Positions 24,144 through 33,136 are shown, numbered from the stretch's first letter. The stretch: 64,000 bases of DNA from JAFMJV01 sp034436555 (GCA_034436555.1 DAOTUU010000030.1:1-64000); one strand, 5' to 3'. Program-made: numbers and translations. The notes: a model not told the origin generated them from the letters alone.

Positions 24144-24168
24144 GAGGCGGGCCATCGAGGCCCGCCTC
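24144..24168 (+). terminator. Hairpin terminator after the Fe-S carrier gene
   Basis: GAGGCGGGCC, loop ATCGA, GGCCCGCCTC: a perfect 10-bp stem. No T-run follows, as in many high-GC genomes. Confidence 0.6.
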
Positions 24169-24210
24169 TGCTGACTCCGGGGCGCATCGACCCCCGCCCG
24201 TCGGTGCGCG

Positions 24211-24216
24211 TACCCT
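24211..24216 (+). promoter_or_regulatory. -10 box of the LON-domain gene
   Basis: TACCCT ends nine bases before the ATG at 24226. Confidence 0.4.
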
Positions 24217-24225
24217 GAGCGCCTG

Positions 24226-25065
24226 ATGCGCAGGCTGCCGCTGTTCCCGCTCCACTCGGTGTTGTGCCCGGGCATCGCGCTGCCGCTCCACATCTTCGAG
24301 CCGCGCTACCGCGAGATGGTCGGGCAGTGCCTGGAGACCGGTTCGCCGTTCGGGGTCGTGCTCATCCGGGAGGGGCGCGAGGTGGGACCGCTCGCCGGCC
24401 ACATCGCGGACGTGGGCACCACCGCGGCGATCCGGCAGGCCGGGCGCTATCCGGACGGGCGGCTGGACATCGTGACCGTGGGCGAGACGCGGTTCCGCAT
24501 CGTGTCTCTGGACCGCGCCACGCATGCGTACCTCACGGCCGTCGTGGAGGAGCTCGAGGAGCCGGTCGGCGGCGACGACCGGGAGGCGGACGCCCTGGCC
24601 GCGGACGTCGGCCGGCGTTTTCTGGCGTACCTGGAGCTGCTCCAGCCGACCGACGCCGCCGGGGACCAGCCGGGTGCGTCGGCCGTGTCCTCCGCGGAGG
24701 ATGTCAGCCCGGAGGATGCGGAGGAGGGCGCGCCGGGCAGCGACACCAGCCATCAGGTCGGTGCTCGGTCACCCGCCGACGGCCCGCCCGCCGACGGATC
24801 GCGCTCGGACCACGACCGACGCGTCCAGCTGCTGGCATCCGCTCGCCGGCTCATCGCGACCGGGGACGCGACCGCCGTCTCCTACCTGCTCACCGGGCTG
24901 GTCCAGCTCGATCTCGCCGCCCGACAGGCGCTGCTGGAGACCCCCGACACGCTCACGCGACTGCGGCGCCTGGACACGCACCTGGCGCGCGAGCGCCAGC
25001 TGTTGACCCGACACCTGCGGCCGATGGCGCTGGACCTCGAGGTGTTGGCACAGCGTCGGAACTGA
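24226..25065 (+). CDS. LON substrate-binding domain protein (no protease part)
   Basis: This 279-residue protein carries only the N-terminal LON (PUA-like) domain. MRRLPLFPLHSVLCPGIALPLHIFEPRYREMV at the start is the family signature, followed by FGVVLI and GETRFRIVSL. The AAA and Ser-Lys protease parts of Lon are absent. A variable acidic, Ser/Pro-rich stretch of about 50 residues (near 145-195) interrupts the helical part before LLASARRLIATGDATAVSYLLTGLVQL. Such stand-alone proteins are common and mostly uncharacterised. It is a single gene with its own -10 box. The next gene also has its own promoter. Confidence 0.88.
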   Translation: MRRLPLFPLHSVLCPGIALPLHIFEPRYREMVGQCLETGSPFGVVLIREGREVGPLAGHIADVGTTAAIRQAGRYPDGRLDIVTVGETRFRIVSLDRATHAYLTAVVEELEEPVGGDDREADALAADVGRRFLAYLELLQPTDAAGDQPGASAVSSAEDVSPEDAEEGAPGSDTSHQVGARSPADGPPADGSRSDHDRRVQLLASARRLIATGDATAVSYLLTGLVQLDLAARQALLETPDTLTRLRRLDTHLARERQLLTRHLRPMALDLEVLAQRRN

Positions 25066-25111
25066 CGGCCCGCTCGCGCTGCAACCGTTACCGGTCCGAC
25101 GCCAGTCGGGC

Positions 25112-25117
25112 TACGAT
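25112..25117 (+). promoter_or_regulatory. -10 box of the tartrate/malate dehydrogenase gene
   Basis: TACGAT ends seven bases before the ATG at 25125 and separates this gene from the LON-domain gene. Confidence 0.55.
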
Positions 25118-25124
25118 GCACACC

Positions 25125-26192
25125 ATGAAGCAGCATCGACTCTCCATCATCCCGGGCGACGGTGTCGGTCGCGAGGTCGTCCCCGAGGGCCTGAAGGCCG
25201 TCCGCGCCGCCGCGGACGTCACCGGCTCGTTCGGCATCCAGACGGTGGACTACCCCTGGTCCTGCGAGTACTACGCCCAGCACGGCCGGATGATGGACGA
25301 CGACGCCATGAACCGGATGCGCGATTCGGACGCCATCTACCTGGGCGCCATCGGGTTCCCGGGCGTGCCGGACCACGTGTCGCTGTGGACGATGCTGCTG
25401 CCCATCCGTCAGCAGTTCGACCTGTACATCAACCTCCGGCCGATCAAGCTGCTGCCCGGCATCCAGGGGCCGCTGCGCGACCGGACGCCCGAGGACATCG
25501 ACTTCGTGTGCATCCGCGAGAACACGGAGGGGGAGTACTGCGGCGTGGGCGGCCGGATCCGCCCGGGCACGCCGGACGAGGTCGTGACCCAGACCGCCTT
25601 CTTCACCCGCAGGGGCACCGAGCGGGTGGTGCGCTATGCGTTCGACCTCGCCATGAAGCGCAAGAAGACGCTCGTGTCGGCGACCAAGTCGAACGCGCTC
25701 AACTACTCCATGGTGTTCTGGGACGAGGTGGTGGCGGCCGTCGCCCGGGACTACCCCGAGGTCAGCGTCCAGAACCAGCACATCGACGCCCTGTCCGCGC
25801 GCATGGTGCTCAATCCCCAGCAGCTGGACGTGGTCGTCGCGAGCAACCTGTTCGGTGACATCCTGACCGATCTGGGCGGCGCCCTCCAGGGATCGCTGGG
25901 CCTGCCGGCGTCGGGCAACATCGACCCGACCGGTCGGCACCCGAGCCTGTTCGAGCCGGTCCATGGATCGGCCCCCGGGCGTGCCGGCAAGAAGCTCGCC
26001 AACCCCATGGCCGCCATCATCGCGGCCGCCATGATGCTGGAGCAGCTGGGCGAGCAGGAAGCCGCGAGACTGGTCCACGCCGGCGTGGCGCACGTCGCGC
26101 TGAACGGACCCAGGACCATGGACCTCGGCGGGGACGCGAAGACCGACGAGGTGGGCGACGCGGTCGAGGCCTGGATCCGCGCGCAGGGGTGA
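25125..26192 (+). CDS. Tartrate dehydrogenase / D-malate dehydrogenase (decarboxylating) type
   Basis: This 355-residue protein is in the isocitrate/isopropylmalate dehydrogenase family. IIPGDGVGREVVPEG opens it. WSCEYYAQHGRMMDDD and VPDHVSLWTMLLPIR are hallmarks of the tartrate/D-malate branch. CIRENTEGEYCG, SATKSNALNYSM, the metal-binding ASNLFGDILTDLGGALQG and LFEPVHGSAP are all present. It should oxidise D-malate or tartrate with NAD and manganese. A 3-isopropylmalate role cannot be excluded, but no leucine genes are near. The proline iminopeptidase gene begins 10 bases after the stop. Confidence 0.88.
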   Translation: MKQHRLSIIPGDGVGREVVPEGLKAVRAAADVTGSFGIQTVDYPWSCEYYAQHGRMMDDDAMNRMRDSDAIYLGAIGFPGVPDHVSLWTMLLPIRQQFDLYINLRPIKLLPGIQGPLRDRTPEDIDFVCIRENTEGEYCGVGGRIRPGTPDEVVTQTAFFTRRGTERVVRYAFDLAMKRKKTLVSATKSNALNYSMVFWDEVVAAVARDYPEVSVQNQHIDALSARMVLNPQQLDVVVASNLFGDILTDLGGALQGSLGLPASGNIDPTGRHPSLFEPVHGSAPGRAGKKLANPMAAIIAAAMMLEQLGEQEAARLVHAGVAHVALNGPRTMDLGGDAKTDEVGDAVEAWIRAQG

Positions 26193-26202
26193 CGTCGACC
26201 TG

Positions 26203-27159
26203 ATGGCGATGACGGAGACGCCCACCCTCCATCCGCCCATCGAGCCCCATGCCTCCGGGATCCTGGAGGTCGATGGCCACCGCGTCCACTGGGAGCGCTG
26301 TGGGACACCGGGCGCCACGCCCGCGGTGTTCCTGCACGGCGGTCCGGGCGGCGGCTGCTCGCCGGTCCATCGCCAGCTGTTCGACCCGCGGCGCTACGAC
26401 GTGCTGCTGTTCGACCAGCGCGGGTGCGGCCGCTCCACACCCCACGCGGGGCTGGAGCGGAACACCACGTGGGACCTCGTGGCGGACATCGAGCGGCTGC
26501 GGGCGCTGGCGGGCGTGGAGCGGTGGCTCGTGTTCGGCGGGTCCTGGGGGTCCACGCTCGCGCTGGCCTACGCGGAGGCACATCCCGAGCGCGTGTCGGC
26601 GCTGATCCTGCGCGGCATCTTCCTGCTGCGCGAGGCGGAGCTGCGCTGGTACTACCAGGAGGGTGCCTCGTGGGTCTTCCCCGACCTGTGGGACGGCTTC
26701 CTGGCGCCCATCCCGGAGGCGGAGCGGGGTGACCTGATGGCCGCCTACCGCCGACGCCTGACGGGAGATGACCCGGCCGAGCGCCTGCGCTGCGCCAAGG
26801 CCTGGAGCACGTGGGAGGGCTCGACCCTCTCGCTCCATCCCCGGCCGGAGCGGGGACGGGCGTACGCCGAGGACGAGTACGCGCTGGCCTTCGCGCGCAT
26901 CGAGAATCACTACTTCGTGCATGGCGCGTGGCTGGAGGAGGGGCAGCTGCTGCGGGATGTGGACCGCATCCGGCACATCCCGGCGGTCATCGTCCAGGGC
27001 CGCTACGACATGTGCACCCCGATGCGCTCCGCATGGGATCTGCACCGCGCCTGGCCCGAGGCCACGTTCACGGTGGTGCCCGACGCCGGGCACGCGTTCG
27101 ACGAGCCGGGCATCGGGGCCGCGCTGCTGGCTGCCACCGACCGGTTCGCCGGTGGCTGA
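26203..27159 (+). CDS. pip: Proline iminopeptidase
   Basis: This 318-residue alpha/beta hydrolase of peptidase family S33 removes N-terminal proline from peptides. FLHGGPGGGCSPVHRQLFDP is the family oxyanion segment. DQRGCGRSTPHA follows, then the nucleophile elbow VFGGSWGSTLALAYA. The acid is in VQGRYDMCTP and the His in VPDAGHAFDE. WEGSTLSLHP and ENHYFVH are typical of Pip. It lies 10 bases after the dehydrogenase gene and likely shares its transcript. It acts in the cytoplasm; no signal peptide is seen. Confidence 0.93.
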   Translation: MAMTETPTLHPPIEPHASGILEVDGHRVHWERCGTPGATPAVFLHGGPGGGCSPVHRQLFDPRRYDVLLFDQRGCGRSTPHAGLERNTTWDLVADIERLRALAGVERWLVFGGSWGSTLALAYAEAHPERVSALILRGIFLLREAELRWYYQEGASWVFPDLWDGFLAPIPEAERGDLMAAYRRRLTGDDPAERLRCAKAWSTWEGSTLSLHPRPERGRAYAEDEYALAFARIENHYFVHGAWLEEGQLLRDVDRIRHIPAVIVQGRYDMCTPMRSAWDLHRAWPEATFTVVPDAGHAFDEPGIGAALLAATDRFAGG

Positions 27160-27196
27160 CCGGTCCCCCGCGGCTGCGCCGTTCTCCCGTGGCCGA

Positions 27197-27973
27197 TCAG
27201 CTGGCCTGGTGGCCCACGTCGCCGCTGATGGTCAGGCCGCCGTCCACGTACAGGTCCGCTCCGGTCACGTAGCGCGCGGCGGGTGAGGCGAGGAAGGCGA
27301 CCGCATCGGCCACCTCCTCCGGGTACCCGACACGGTTCAGCGCGGTGCGGGACCCATAGGTGCGGCGCACGGCGTCATCCCAGACCGTCGCGTTGAGGGG
27401 CGTCTCGATGGCCCCCGGCGCCACCGCGTTCACGGTGACGCCGCGGGGCCCCAGCTCCAGCGCCAGGACCCGCGTCAGGCCCACGATGCCGTTCTTGGCG
27501 GCGACGTACGCGCTCATGCCGCTGATCGCCAGCGCGTCCACCGCGGACGAGATGTTCACGATCCGACCGCCGTCGGTCATCCGTGCGGCGGCCGCCTTGC
27601 AGCCCAGGAAGTAGCCGGTCAGGTTCACCTGCAACAACCCGGTCCAGTCGGCCTCGGTCATGACCTCGAACGGCCGGACCAGCATCCGGGCCGCGCAGTT
27701 GACCCAGATGTCCAGCCCACCCCAGGCCTCGGCCACCGACGACGCCAGCGCCTCCACGTCGTCGCGGTCGCCCGCGGAGCCGACGCGCGACAGGAACCGG
27801 CGCCCGTGCGCCTCCACCGCCGTTGCGGTCACCTCGAGCCCGACGCCGTCGAGGTCCAGGCCGGCCACGTCGGCACCCTGGCGGGCCAGCGTCACCGCGA
27901 TCGCCTGGCCGATGCCGCTGGCTGCCCCCGTGACCACGGCCCGCCTGCCATCGAGCCGGAACGGGTCGTTCAT
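27197..27973 (-). CDS. Short-chain dehydrogenase/reductase
   Basis: This 258-residue SDR has the cofactor motif VVTGAASGIGQ at 13-23, NISSAVD with the catalytic Ser, YVAAKNG with Tyr and Lys, and the PGAIETPLN loop after it. An acidic residue after the second strand (GLDLDG) indicates NAD preference. The length is classical. The ATG overlaps the stop of the alcohol dehydrogenase upstream (ATGA), so the two are coupled and may act in one polyol or alcohol pathway. The substrate is unknown. The C-terminus GDVGHQAS is a short tail. Confidence 0.9.
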   Translation of the reverse strand: MNDPFRLDGRRAVVTGAASGIGQAIAVTLARQGADVAGLDLDGVGLEVTATAVEAHGRRFLSRVGSAGDRDDVEALASSVAEAWGGLDIWVNCAARMLVRPFEVMTEADWTGLLQVNLTGYFLGCKAAAARMTDGGRIVNISSAVDALAISGMSAYVAAKNGIVGLTRVLALELGPRGVTVNAVAPGAIETPLNATVWDDAVRRTYGSRTALNRVGYPEEVADAVAFLASPAARYVTGADLYVDGGLTISGDVGHQAS

Positions 27974-29082
27974 GCCGCGCCCGTGACGATGGTGCCCGCG
28001 GGCAGGCGCGGGTCGATGACCAGCTTCATGCCGTCCGCACGGGCGGTCCGGTCGAACGCGACCGCCCAGTCGTCCAGGGCGTACGCAGCCGTGATCAGGG
28101 GATCCAGGCGCACCTGGCCCAGCGCCACCATGGCGCCCGCCCGGTTCCAGGAGCGGGGCGTGCTCGCGAATCCGGACGTCACCACCAGCTCCTTGAGGAA
28201 CACCTGGTCCATCTCGAACAGGATGGGCCTGCCGGTCACGCCGACCTGGACGTACCGGCCGCCCTTGCGCGTCGCCCGGAGCGCGCTCCGGATGCCGGAT
28301 TCTGCGCCGGAGCAGTCCACTGCGCAGTCGTAGCCGAGGCCGGGCGCGGAGGCATCCGCGTCGGTGGCCTCGATGGTGCGGATGCCCAGCGAGCGGGCCA
28401 GCTCCAGGCGCGCGGCGTCGCGCGCGGTCCCCGACAGCACCACGTCCGCGCCCTGCGCGGCGAGCACCTGGCAGGCGAGCAGGCCCATGGCGCCGGGACC
28501 GACGACGAGCACCGAATCGCCCGGTGACACCGCGGTCGGGTCACACAGGCAGTTCACGACGCACGCGAGCGGCTCGTACAGGCTTGCCGCGGACTCGCCC
28601 ACGCTCGCGTGGACCTCGTGGAGGTTCCGCGCCGGGACCGTCACGAACCGCGCGAAGCCGCCGTTCACATGACTGCCGATGGAGCGGCGATCGGGACACA
28701 GGTTGCGGCGACCCTCGATGCAGCGGGGGCATCGGTCGCAGGTCACGAAGTACGTCTCGGGTGCCACGCGCCGGCCCAGCCATGCGGGGTCCACGCCCTC
28801 GCCCAGCTCGCGGACGTATCCGGTCACCTCGTGACCCATGACCACCGGCGGGTGGCTCACGTACTCGTCGTGGATGATGTGCAGGTCCGTGCCGCAGATG
28901 CCCACCGCGGCGACCTCCAGGACGACCTGGCCGGGCTCCGCCACGGGCACCGGCACCTCGTCGAGCCCGACGTTGTCCGCGCCCGGCGCCCGCTTGCGCA
29001 GGCCGATCATCCGTCCCGATCCCGACACGTCCGTGCCGCCTCCCTGCTCCTGGTCCGTGCCGCCGACGATGGCGCGGCGCAT
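27970..29082 (-). CDS. Zinc-dependent medium-chain alcohol/polyol dehydrogenase
   Basis: This MDR protein (up to 370 residues) has the catalytic zinc Cys in VGICGTDLHIIHDEY, then GHEVTGYVREL. The structural zinc loop is CDRCPRCIEGRRNLC, and the NAD-binding fold reads VLVVGPGAMGLLACQVL. Polyol, threonine or sorbitol dehydrogenases are the nearest types. The start is uncertain: ATG 29082 adds a polar leader; ATG 29010 (MIGLRKRAPG) fits family length better. The gene is coupled to the SDR gene by ATGA. The region from here to 29150 holds no gene. Confidence 0.9.
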   Translation of the reverse strand: MRRAIVGGTDQEQGGGTDVSGSGRMIGLRKRAPGADNVGLDEVPVPVAEPGQVVLEVAAVGICGTDLHIIHDEYVSHPPVVMGHEVTGYVRELGEGVDPAWLGRRVAPETYFVTCDRCPRCIEGRRNLCPDRRSIGSHVNGGFARFVTVPARNLHEVHASVGESAASLYEPLACVVNCLCDPTAVSPGDSVLVVGPGAMGLLACQVLAAQGADVVLSGTARDAARLELARSLGIRTIEATDADASAPGLGYDCAVDCSGAESGIRSALRATRKGGRYVQVGVTGRPILFEMDQVFLKELVVTSGFASTPRSWNRAGAMVALGQVRLDPLITAAYALDDWAVAFDRTARADGMKLVIDPRLPAGTIVTGAA

Positions 29083-29149
29083 GCGTCGCTCGAATCATGC
29101 CCCAACGCACCCTCGACGCGGATGTGCCACGATCACCGACATACGGGGC

Positions 29150-29178
29150 TTCCATCGTGCGCGATGATGTGCTATGGT
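29150..29178 (+). promoter_or_regulatory. Promoter of zinc-ribbon gene 1 (-35 TTCCAT, -10 TATGGT)
   Basis: TTCCAT (29150-29155) and TATGGT (29173-29178) are 17 bases apart. Transcription from near 29185 would leave a leader of about 90 nt before the ATG at 29275. That leader holds GTCGCG/CGCGAC and CAC-GGA-GTG short inverted repeats; the second encloses the GGAG ribosome site. Confidence 0.6.
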
Positions 29179-29274
29179 CCGCCCCCAACTGAAAACCGCC
29201 TCGCCTACCGACACTCCCCGCTCCTGTTCAGTCGCGGACACCGTCGCGACGCAGGCACCACGGAGTGTCGTTTC

Positions 29275-29634
29275 ATGCACGCAGACAAGATCCTCACCTG
29301 CAGCGACTGCAGCCAGGAGTTCGCCTTCTCGGCGTCCGAGCAGCAGTTCTACGCAGACCGCGGCTTCAGCGAGCCGCGCCGCTGCCCCACGTGTCGCGCG
29401 GCCCGCAAGAGCCAGCGCGGTGATTCGGGCGGCTCGTCCGCCGGCGGCTACGGCGGCGGCTCGTCCTACGGCGGCGGCTCGTCCTACGGCGGCGGCTCGC
29501 GCTCGTACGGCGATCGCCCGCCGCGCGAGATGCACCCGGCCACCTGCTCGTCGTGCGGCAAGCCGACCCAGGTCCCGTTCAAGCCCACCAGCGGCAAGCC
29601 GGTGTACTGCTCCGACTGCTTCCGCTCCCGCTGA
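29275..29634 (+). CDS. CxxC zinc-ribbon protein with Gly/Ser/Tyr linker (copy 1)
   Basis: This 119-residue protein has an N-terminal module MHADKILTCSDCSQEFAFSASEQQFYADRGF followed by RRCPTCRAARK, a four-Cys zinc ribbon. A low-complexity linker of GGYGGGSSYGGGS units comes next, then a second ribbon (CSSCGKPTQVPFKP and VYCSDCF). Such proteins are frequent in Chloroflexota and candidate phyla; nucleic-acid binding is often assumed but unproven. It has a paralogue at 39142-39594 with the same plan. A strong hairpin follows at 29673-29706. The gene has its own promoter and a leader of about 90 nt. Confidence 0.85.
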   Translation: MHADKILTCSDCSQEFAFSASEQQFYADRGFSEPRRCPTCRAARKSQRGDSGGSSAGGYGGGSSYGGGSSYGGGSRSYGDRPPREMHPATCSSCGKPTQVPFKPTSGKPVYCSDCFRSR

Positions 29635-29672
29635 TCCCGGCCGGCCAGCCGGGCCGGTGAGCTGATCGTGAT

Positions 29673-29706
29673 GACGGACCGCCTGTCTCCGGACGGGCGG
29701 TCCGTC
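29673..29706 (+). terminator. Hairpin terminator after zinc-ribbon gene 1
   Basis: GACGGACCGCC and GGCGGTCCGTC form a perfect 11-bp stem with a 12-base loop, followed by TGATT. This closes the single-gene transcript. Confidence 0.75.
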
Positions 29707-29816
29707 TGATTCGGAGGCCCTCCGAGGAACGCCTGGGCGTCATCGTCGAGGGTCCGGGCCCGACCGAGCGGGTATCGTGGGGACGGCAGCGGCAGCAGAC
29801 CTGGGAAGGCGGGGTG

Positions 29817-31112
29817 ATGGGGGGCGACCGGTGGCGGGCGGCGCGATCGGGATTCCGGGTGCGCCGCCCTGCCGGCATGGATTCGCGCGTGCTCGCGTTC
29901 GCGTCGCTCGCGATGACGATGACCGTCTACGGCCAGACGCCCGGGGTGGCGGTGTTCGTGACGCCGCTCGTCGCGGACCTGGGGCTCGACGGGGGTTCCG
30001 TGTCGGCTGCGTACGCGGTGGGGTCGCTGGTGTCCGCGTTCGCGCTCCCGTACGTGGGACGGAGGCTGGACGTGGTGGGCGTGCGCACCATGACCCTGTT
30101 CATCGCGGCCGCCTACGGGTCGTCGATGGTGTTGCTGTCCGGCGCGCAGGGCCTGCTGTGGCTGGCCGTCGGCTTCGCCGGGCTCCGACTCCTGGGCCAG
30201 GGGAGCCTGGGCCTGGCAGGTCGCAACGCGGTCACGCTCCAGTTCCGGACCGGACTCGGGCGAGCGGTCGCCATCTCCGGGTCGGTGGCCGCGATCGTCA
30301 GCTCCGTGGTCCCGTTCCTGCTGGCGGCGCTCATCAGCGCGATCGGCTGGCGCGTGGCGTGGCTGGGCGCGGCGCTCTCGGTCTGGGCGATCGTCATCCC
30401 GGCCGCGATCCTGCTGCTGCCGCGTCCCGAGGCGACGGCCGCGGCCGCGGATGGCGTGGCGCCCGGCGCGTCCGGAGGCGATGGACCGGCGGCCTCGCCA
30501 CGCGACGGCCCGGCCACCTCCGCCTGGACGCGCGCCCAGGCGCTGCGCGCTCCCGCGTTCTGGCTCATCACCCTCGCGAGCGCGGCGTCGGCGGTCATCC
30601 TCACCGGCTTCGCGTTCCACCAGATCTCGGTGCTCAGCGAGGCGGGGCTGTCCTCGGAGGCGGCGGCCGCGATGTTCGTGCCCCTCACCATCGCGTCGGT
30701 GGGGTTCCTGGCGGTCGTGGCGCCGCTGGCGGGCCGCTGGTCGTCGCGGGCGATCCTGGCGGCCTCACAGGCGCCGCTCATCGTCGCCATGGTGCTCGTG
30801 CCGCTCCTGGGGTCGGCGCTCGTGCCGGTGGTGTACGCCTGCGCCCTGGGGGCGGCGCTCGGGGCGGGCCAGGTGCTCGACGGGATCCTCTATCCGCGGC
30901 ACTTCGGGGTGCACGCGATCGGCGCCATCCGCGGCGCCGCGTTCACGGTCGTGGCCACGGCGTCGGCCGTCGGGCCGGTGATCGTGGGTGCCCTCCACGG
31001 CCTGACCGGAAGCTACGTCGCAGCGGCGCTCGCGCTGGTGGCGCTCCCGGCCGGGGTGGTGGTCGGGGCGCTCCTCGTCGGGGACAGGACCGCCGACACG
31101 GCCGCGGCGTGA
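29817..31112 (+). CDS. Major facilitator superfamily transporter
   Basis: This protein of about 431 residues has roughly twelve transmembrane helices in two halves joined by a polar loop rich in Ala, Gly, Asp and Pro (around residues 205-235). The segment SLVSAFALPYVGRRLDVVGVRTM is the MFS motif between helices 2 and 3. The GxxxxGP-like motif is seen as LGQGSLGLAGRNAVTLQF. The start at ATG 29817 follows GGAAGG at a suitable distance; ATG 29877 (MDSRVLAF) is also plausible. A -10-like TATCGT lies near 29772. Substrate and direction of transport are unknown. Confidence 0.87.
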   Translation: MGGDRWRAARSGFRVRRPAGMDSRVLAFASLAMTMTVYGQTPGVAVFVTPLVADLGLDGGSVSAAYAVGSLVSAFALPYVGRRLDVVGVRTMTLFIAAAYGSSMVLLSGAQGLLWLAVGFAGLRLLGQGSLGLAGRNAVTLQFRTGLGRAVAISGSVAAIVSSVVPFLLAALISAIGWRVAWLGAALSVWAIVIPAAILLLPRPEATAAAADGVAPGASGGDGPAASPRDGPATSAWTRAQALRAPAFWLITLASAASAVILTGFAFHQISVLSEAGLSSEAAAAMFVPLTIASVGFLAVVAPLAGRWSSRAILAASQAPLIVAMVLVPLLGSALVPVVYACALGAALGAGQVLDGILYPRHFGVHAIGAIRGAAFTVVATASAVGPVIVGALHGLTGSYVAAALALVALPAGVVVGALLVGDRTADTAAA

Positions 31113-31182
31113 GCGGCGGCGGTCGCCGCGTCGCGTTCGCGACCTCCGTGCCGGCCCGGGTCGGATGTGGCGCGACGCTCGC

Positions 31183-31971
31183 CTACGAGCCCGCGGGCGG
31201 ACCCATCTGGCGGATGACGTCGTGGAGCGGCAGCTGGCTCACGGTGATGAGGCCGTCCATGGGCCGGTCAAGGTCGACCACGAGCGTGAGCACGATCCCC
31301 AGCGCCACCACCATGACGAATGCCACCAGCACGCCCCGCCGGCCCTTCATCCCGGCGCTGTAGCCCACCACGGCCAGCGACAGCGCCGACCCCACGAACA
31401 GCAGGACCAGGACCGTGTCGGGGACCCGGGCGTACAGGCCGGCCACGATGCGTCGTTCGTGGACCGTGATGAGGTTGGTGACGGAGTCGCCCAGGGCCGA
31501 CACGAGATCGCCGCTGTAGCCCGACTGCGCGGCCTGGGTGACGATCGCCCACATCGCCGTCTGGAGCTCCTCCGAACGGGCGATGTTGGCGAGGACGACC
31601 TGGGCGTCTCCGGTGGTGATCCGGATCGGTGCGTACTCGCGCACCAGTGCCTTCAGCTCCGACGCCTGCGGCTCGAGCAGGTAGTCCGCCTGGAGGTACA
31701 CGGCGTGGATGGCGGTCGCGTCCTCCAGCACGAGCCCGCGCCGCGCGTCGAAGCGGTCGGCGGCCATGCCCATCGTGACCGCCAGCAGGAAGGCCATCAG
31801 GCCCAGCAGGGCGCCGACCATCGTGTCGGTCGGGCCCTCCTGCTCTCCCGGCATGCGCGCCTGCCACCAGCGTCCGATCCGGAAGCCGACCTCGTAGCAG
31901 ATGAGGGTGATGACCGCGAACGCGACGAACACGCCCGCGACCGGGAGATCGTCCAGCACCTGCGAGATCAT
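31183..31971 (-). CDS. DUF4239 (bestrophin-like) membrane protein
   Basis: This 262-residue protein has an N-terminal helix (LPVAGVFVAFAVITLICYEVGFRIGRW) and a second (VGALLGLMAFLLAVTMGMAADRFDARRGLVLEDATAIHAVYLQADYL). A helical middle domain of about 110 residues follows, then two C-terminal helices (VPDTVLVLLFVGSALSLAVVGY and GVLVAFVMVVALGIVLTLVVDLDRP). This is the DUF4239 layout, including the DRPxxGL-like end (DRPMDGLITVSQLPL). An ion-channel role has been suggested by fold for the family but not shown. The gene is convergent with the MFS transporter. Confidence 0.85.
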   Translation of the reverse strand: MISQVLDDLPVAGVFVAFAVITLICYEVGFRIGRWWQARMPGEQEGPTDTMVGALLGLMAFLLAVTMGMAADRFDARRGLVLEDATAIHAVYLQADYLLEPQASELKALVREYAPIRITTGDAQVVLANIARSEELQTAMWAIVTQAAQSGYSGDLVSALGDSVTNLITVHERRIVAGLYARVPDTVLVLLFVGSALSLAVVGYSAGMKGRRGVLVAFVMVVALGIVLTLVVDLDRPMDGLITVSQLPLHDVIRQMGPPAGS

Positions 31972-32061
31972 CGCGGCCCTCTCTGGCGTCCGCCTGGGAA
32001 TGTGTTCGAGCCGGGCGACATCATCGCCTCCGAGGAGCGCGTCCGGGGTGTCGCTTGCGCG

Positions 32062-32424
32062 TCATCGCGTGACCGCGAACCAGTGGCCTTGCGGGTCCGC
32101 GAACGCGAAGCTCGGCGTGCCCTGGTGGTCGGCCACCTCGGTCGCCGTCACGCCACGCTCGATGAGCGCACCACGCGCCGCATCCAGGTCGTCCACATGG
32201 AAGGCGATCGAGGGCGCGGCGAGATCGAGGCCGTCCGGGTTGTCCTTCATCAGCTCGAGCGGCACCAGCTCGAACGCGAACGGCTGCTCCGCGAACCCGA
32301 CCTGCACGATCGCGACGGCCCCGGCGTGATTCCGCCGCTTCTCGACCATGCCCACCTGCTCCACCCAGAACCGACGACACGCCTCCGCATCGTTCACATA
32401 GAGCACCACGTATCCGACCCTCAT
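32062..32424 (-). CDS. Glyoxalase/VOC-family protein
   Basis: This 120-residue protein has the VOC repeat layout. MRVGYVVLYVNDAEACRRFWVEQVGM opens the first half, and a beta strand with FAFELVPLEL gives the first metal-site Glu. The second half has SIAFHVDDLDAARGALIERGVTA with the His, and FADPQGHWFAVTR at the end. It could be a glyoxalase, a dioxygenase-like enzyme or a resistance protein; the substrate is not deducible. ATG 32424 was chosen since it gives the family N-terminus. The longer frame adds non-family residues. Confidence 0.87.
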   Translation of the reverse strand: MRVGYVVLYVNDAEACRRFWVEQVGMVEKRRNHAGAVAIVQVGFAEQPFAFELVPLELMKDNPDGLDLAAPSIAFHVDDLDAARGALIERGVTATEVADHQGTPSFAFADPQGHWFAVTR

Positions 32425-32498
32425 GCGCCACTCCTCGGATTGCGGGAACGGTGCCACCGGCCGACCCGATGGCGGTCACTCGTGCGGGGCGACGTATC

Positions 32499-33098
32499 CT
32501 ACTCGTCCGCGAAGCGCTCCTCCCTCCATGGATCGGCGCCGTTGTGGTAGCCGTAGCGCTCCCAGAAGCCGAGCTGGTCGTGAGCCAGGAACTGGAGGCC
32601 GCGGACCCACTTGGCGCTCTTCCAGAAGTAGCGCTTCGGGACGACCAGTCGCAGCGGGTAGCCATGGTCGGGTGTCAGCGGCGCGCCGTCCGCGATGTCA
32701 CACAGCAGGACGTCCTCGTCATCCAGCACCTCGAGCGGCAGGTTCGCGGTGTAGCCCTGCTCCGCGTGCGCGAGCACGAAGCGAGCGCCGGGCCTGGGGT
32801 GCGCCCGCTCCAGGATGTGCCCGATGGGCACTCCCTCGAAGTCGGCGTCCAGCCTGCTCCAGCGAGTGACGCAGTGGATGTCCGCGCGGACCTGCCTGCG
32901 GGGCATCGCCCGGAACTCGTCCCAAGAGAACGTGAACGGCCGATCGACCTCGCCCCAGACCGTGAAGCTCCAGGTCGCAAGGTCGGTCGAGGGCACGGAC
33001 CCGTAGTGGAGGACGGGCCACTTCTCCGTGAGGTACTGGCCTGGTGGGATCCGCCGCGTCCGTTCATCCGGGACATCGGGACCACTGAAGAGCTTCAT
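32499..33098 (-). CDS. Sulfite oxidase-like molybdopterin oxidoreductase
   Basis: This 199-residue protein is the molybdopterin-binding domain of the sulfite oxidase/MsrP-like family. The molybdenum-ligating Cys is residue 76 in RADIHCVTRWSRLDADFEGV. GYTANLPLEVLDDEDVLLCD and DHGYPLRLVVPKRYFWKSAKWV are typical of the short cytosolic members. There is no Tat signal, no heme domain and no MsrQ partner gene, so the electron partner is unknown. The gene is single on the minus strand, convergent with nothing coding downstream. MocA-like and FdhD genes at 54.7 and 60.3 kb show that the cell makes molybdenum cofactor. Confidence 0.88.
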   Translation of the reverse strand: MKLFSGPDVPDERTRRIPPGQYLTEKWPVLHYGSVPSTDLATWSFTVWGEVDRPFTFSWDEFRAMPRRQVRADIHCVTRWSRLDADFEGVPIGHILERAHPRPGARFVLAHAEQGYTANLPLEVLDDEDVLLCDIADGAPLTPDHGYPLRLVVPKRYFWKSAKWVRGLQFLAHDQLGFWERYGYHNGADPWREERFADE

Positions 33099-33136
33099 GA
33101 CGGGAGTGTACGCGGCGGTCGCGGCGCGGCTGCGCG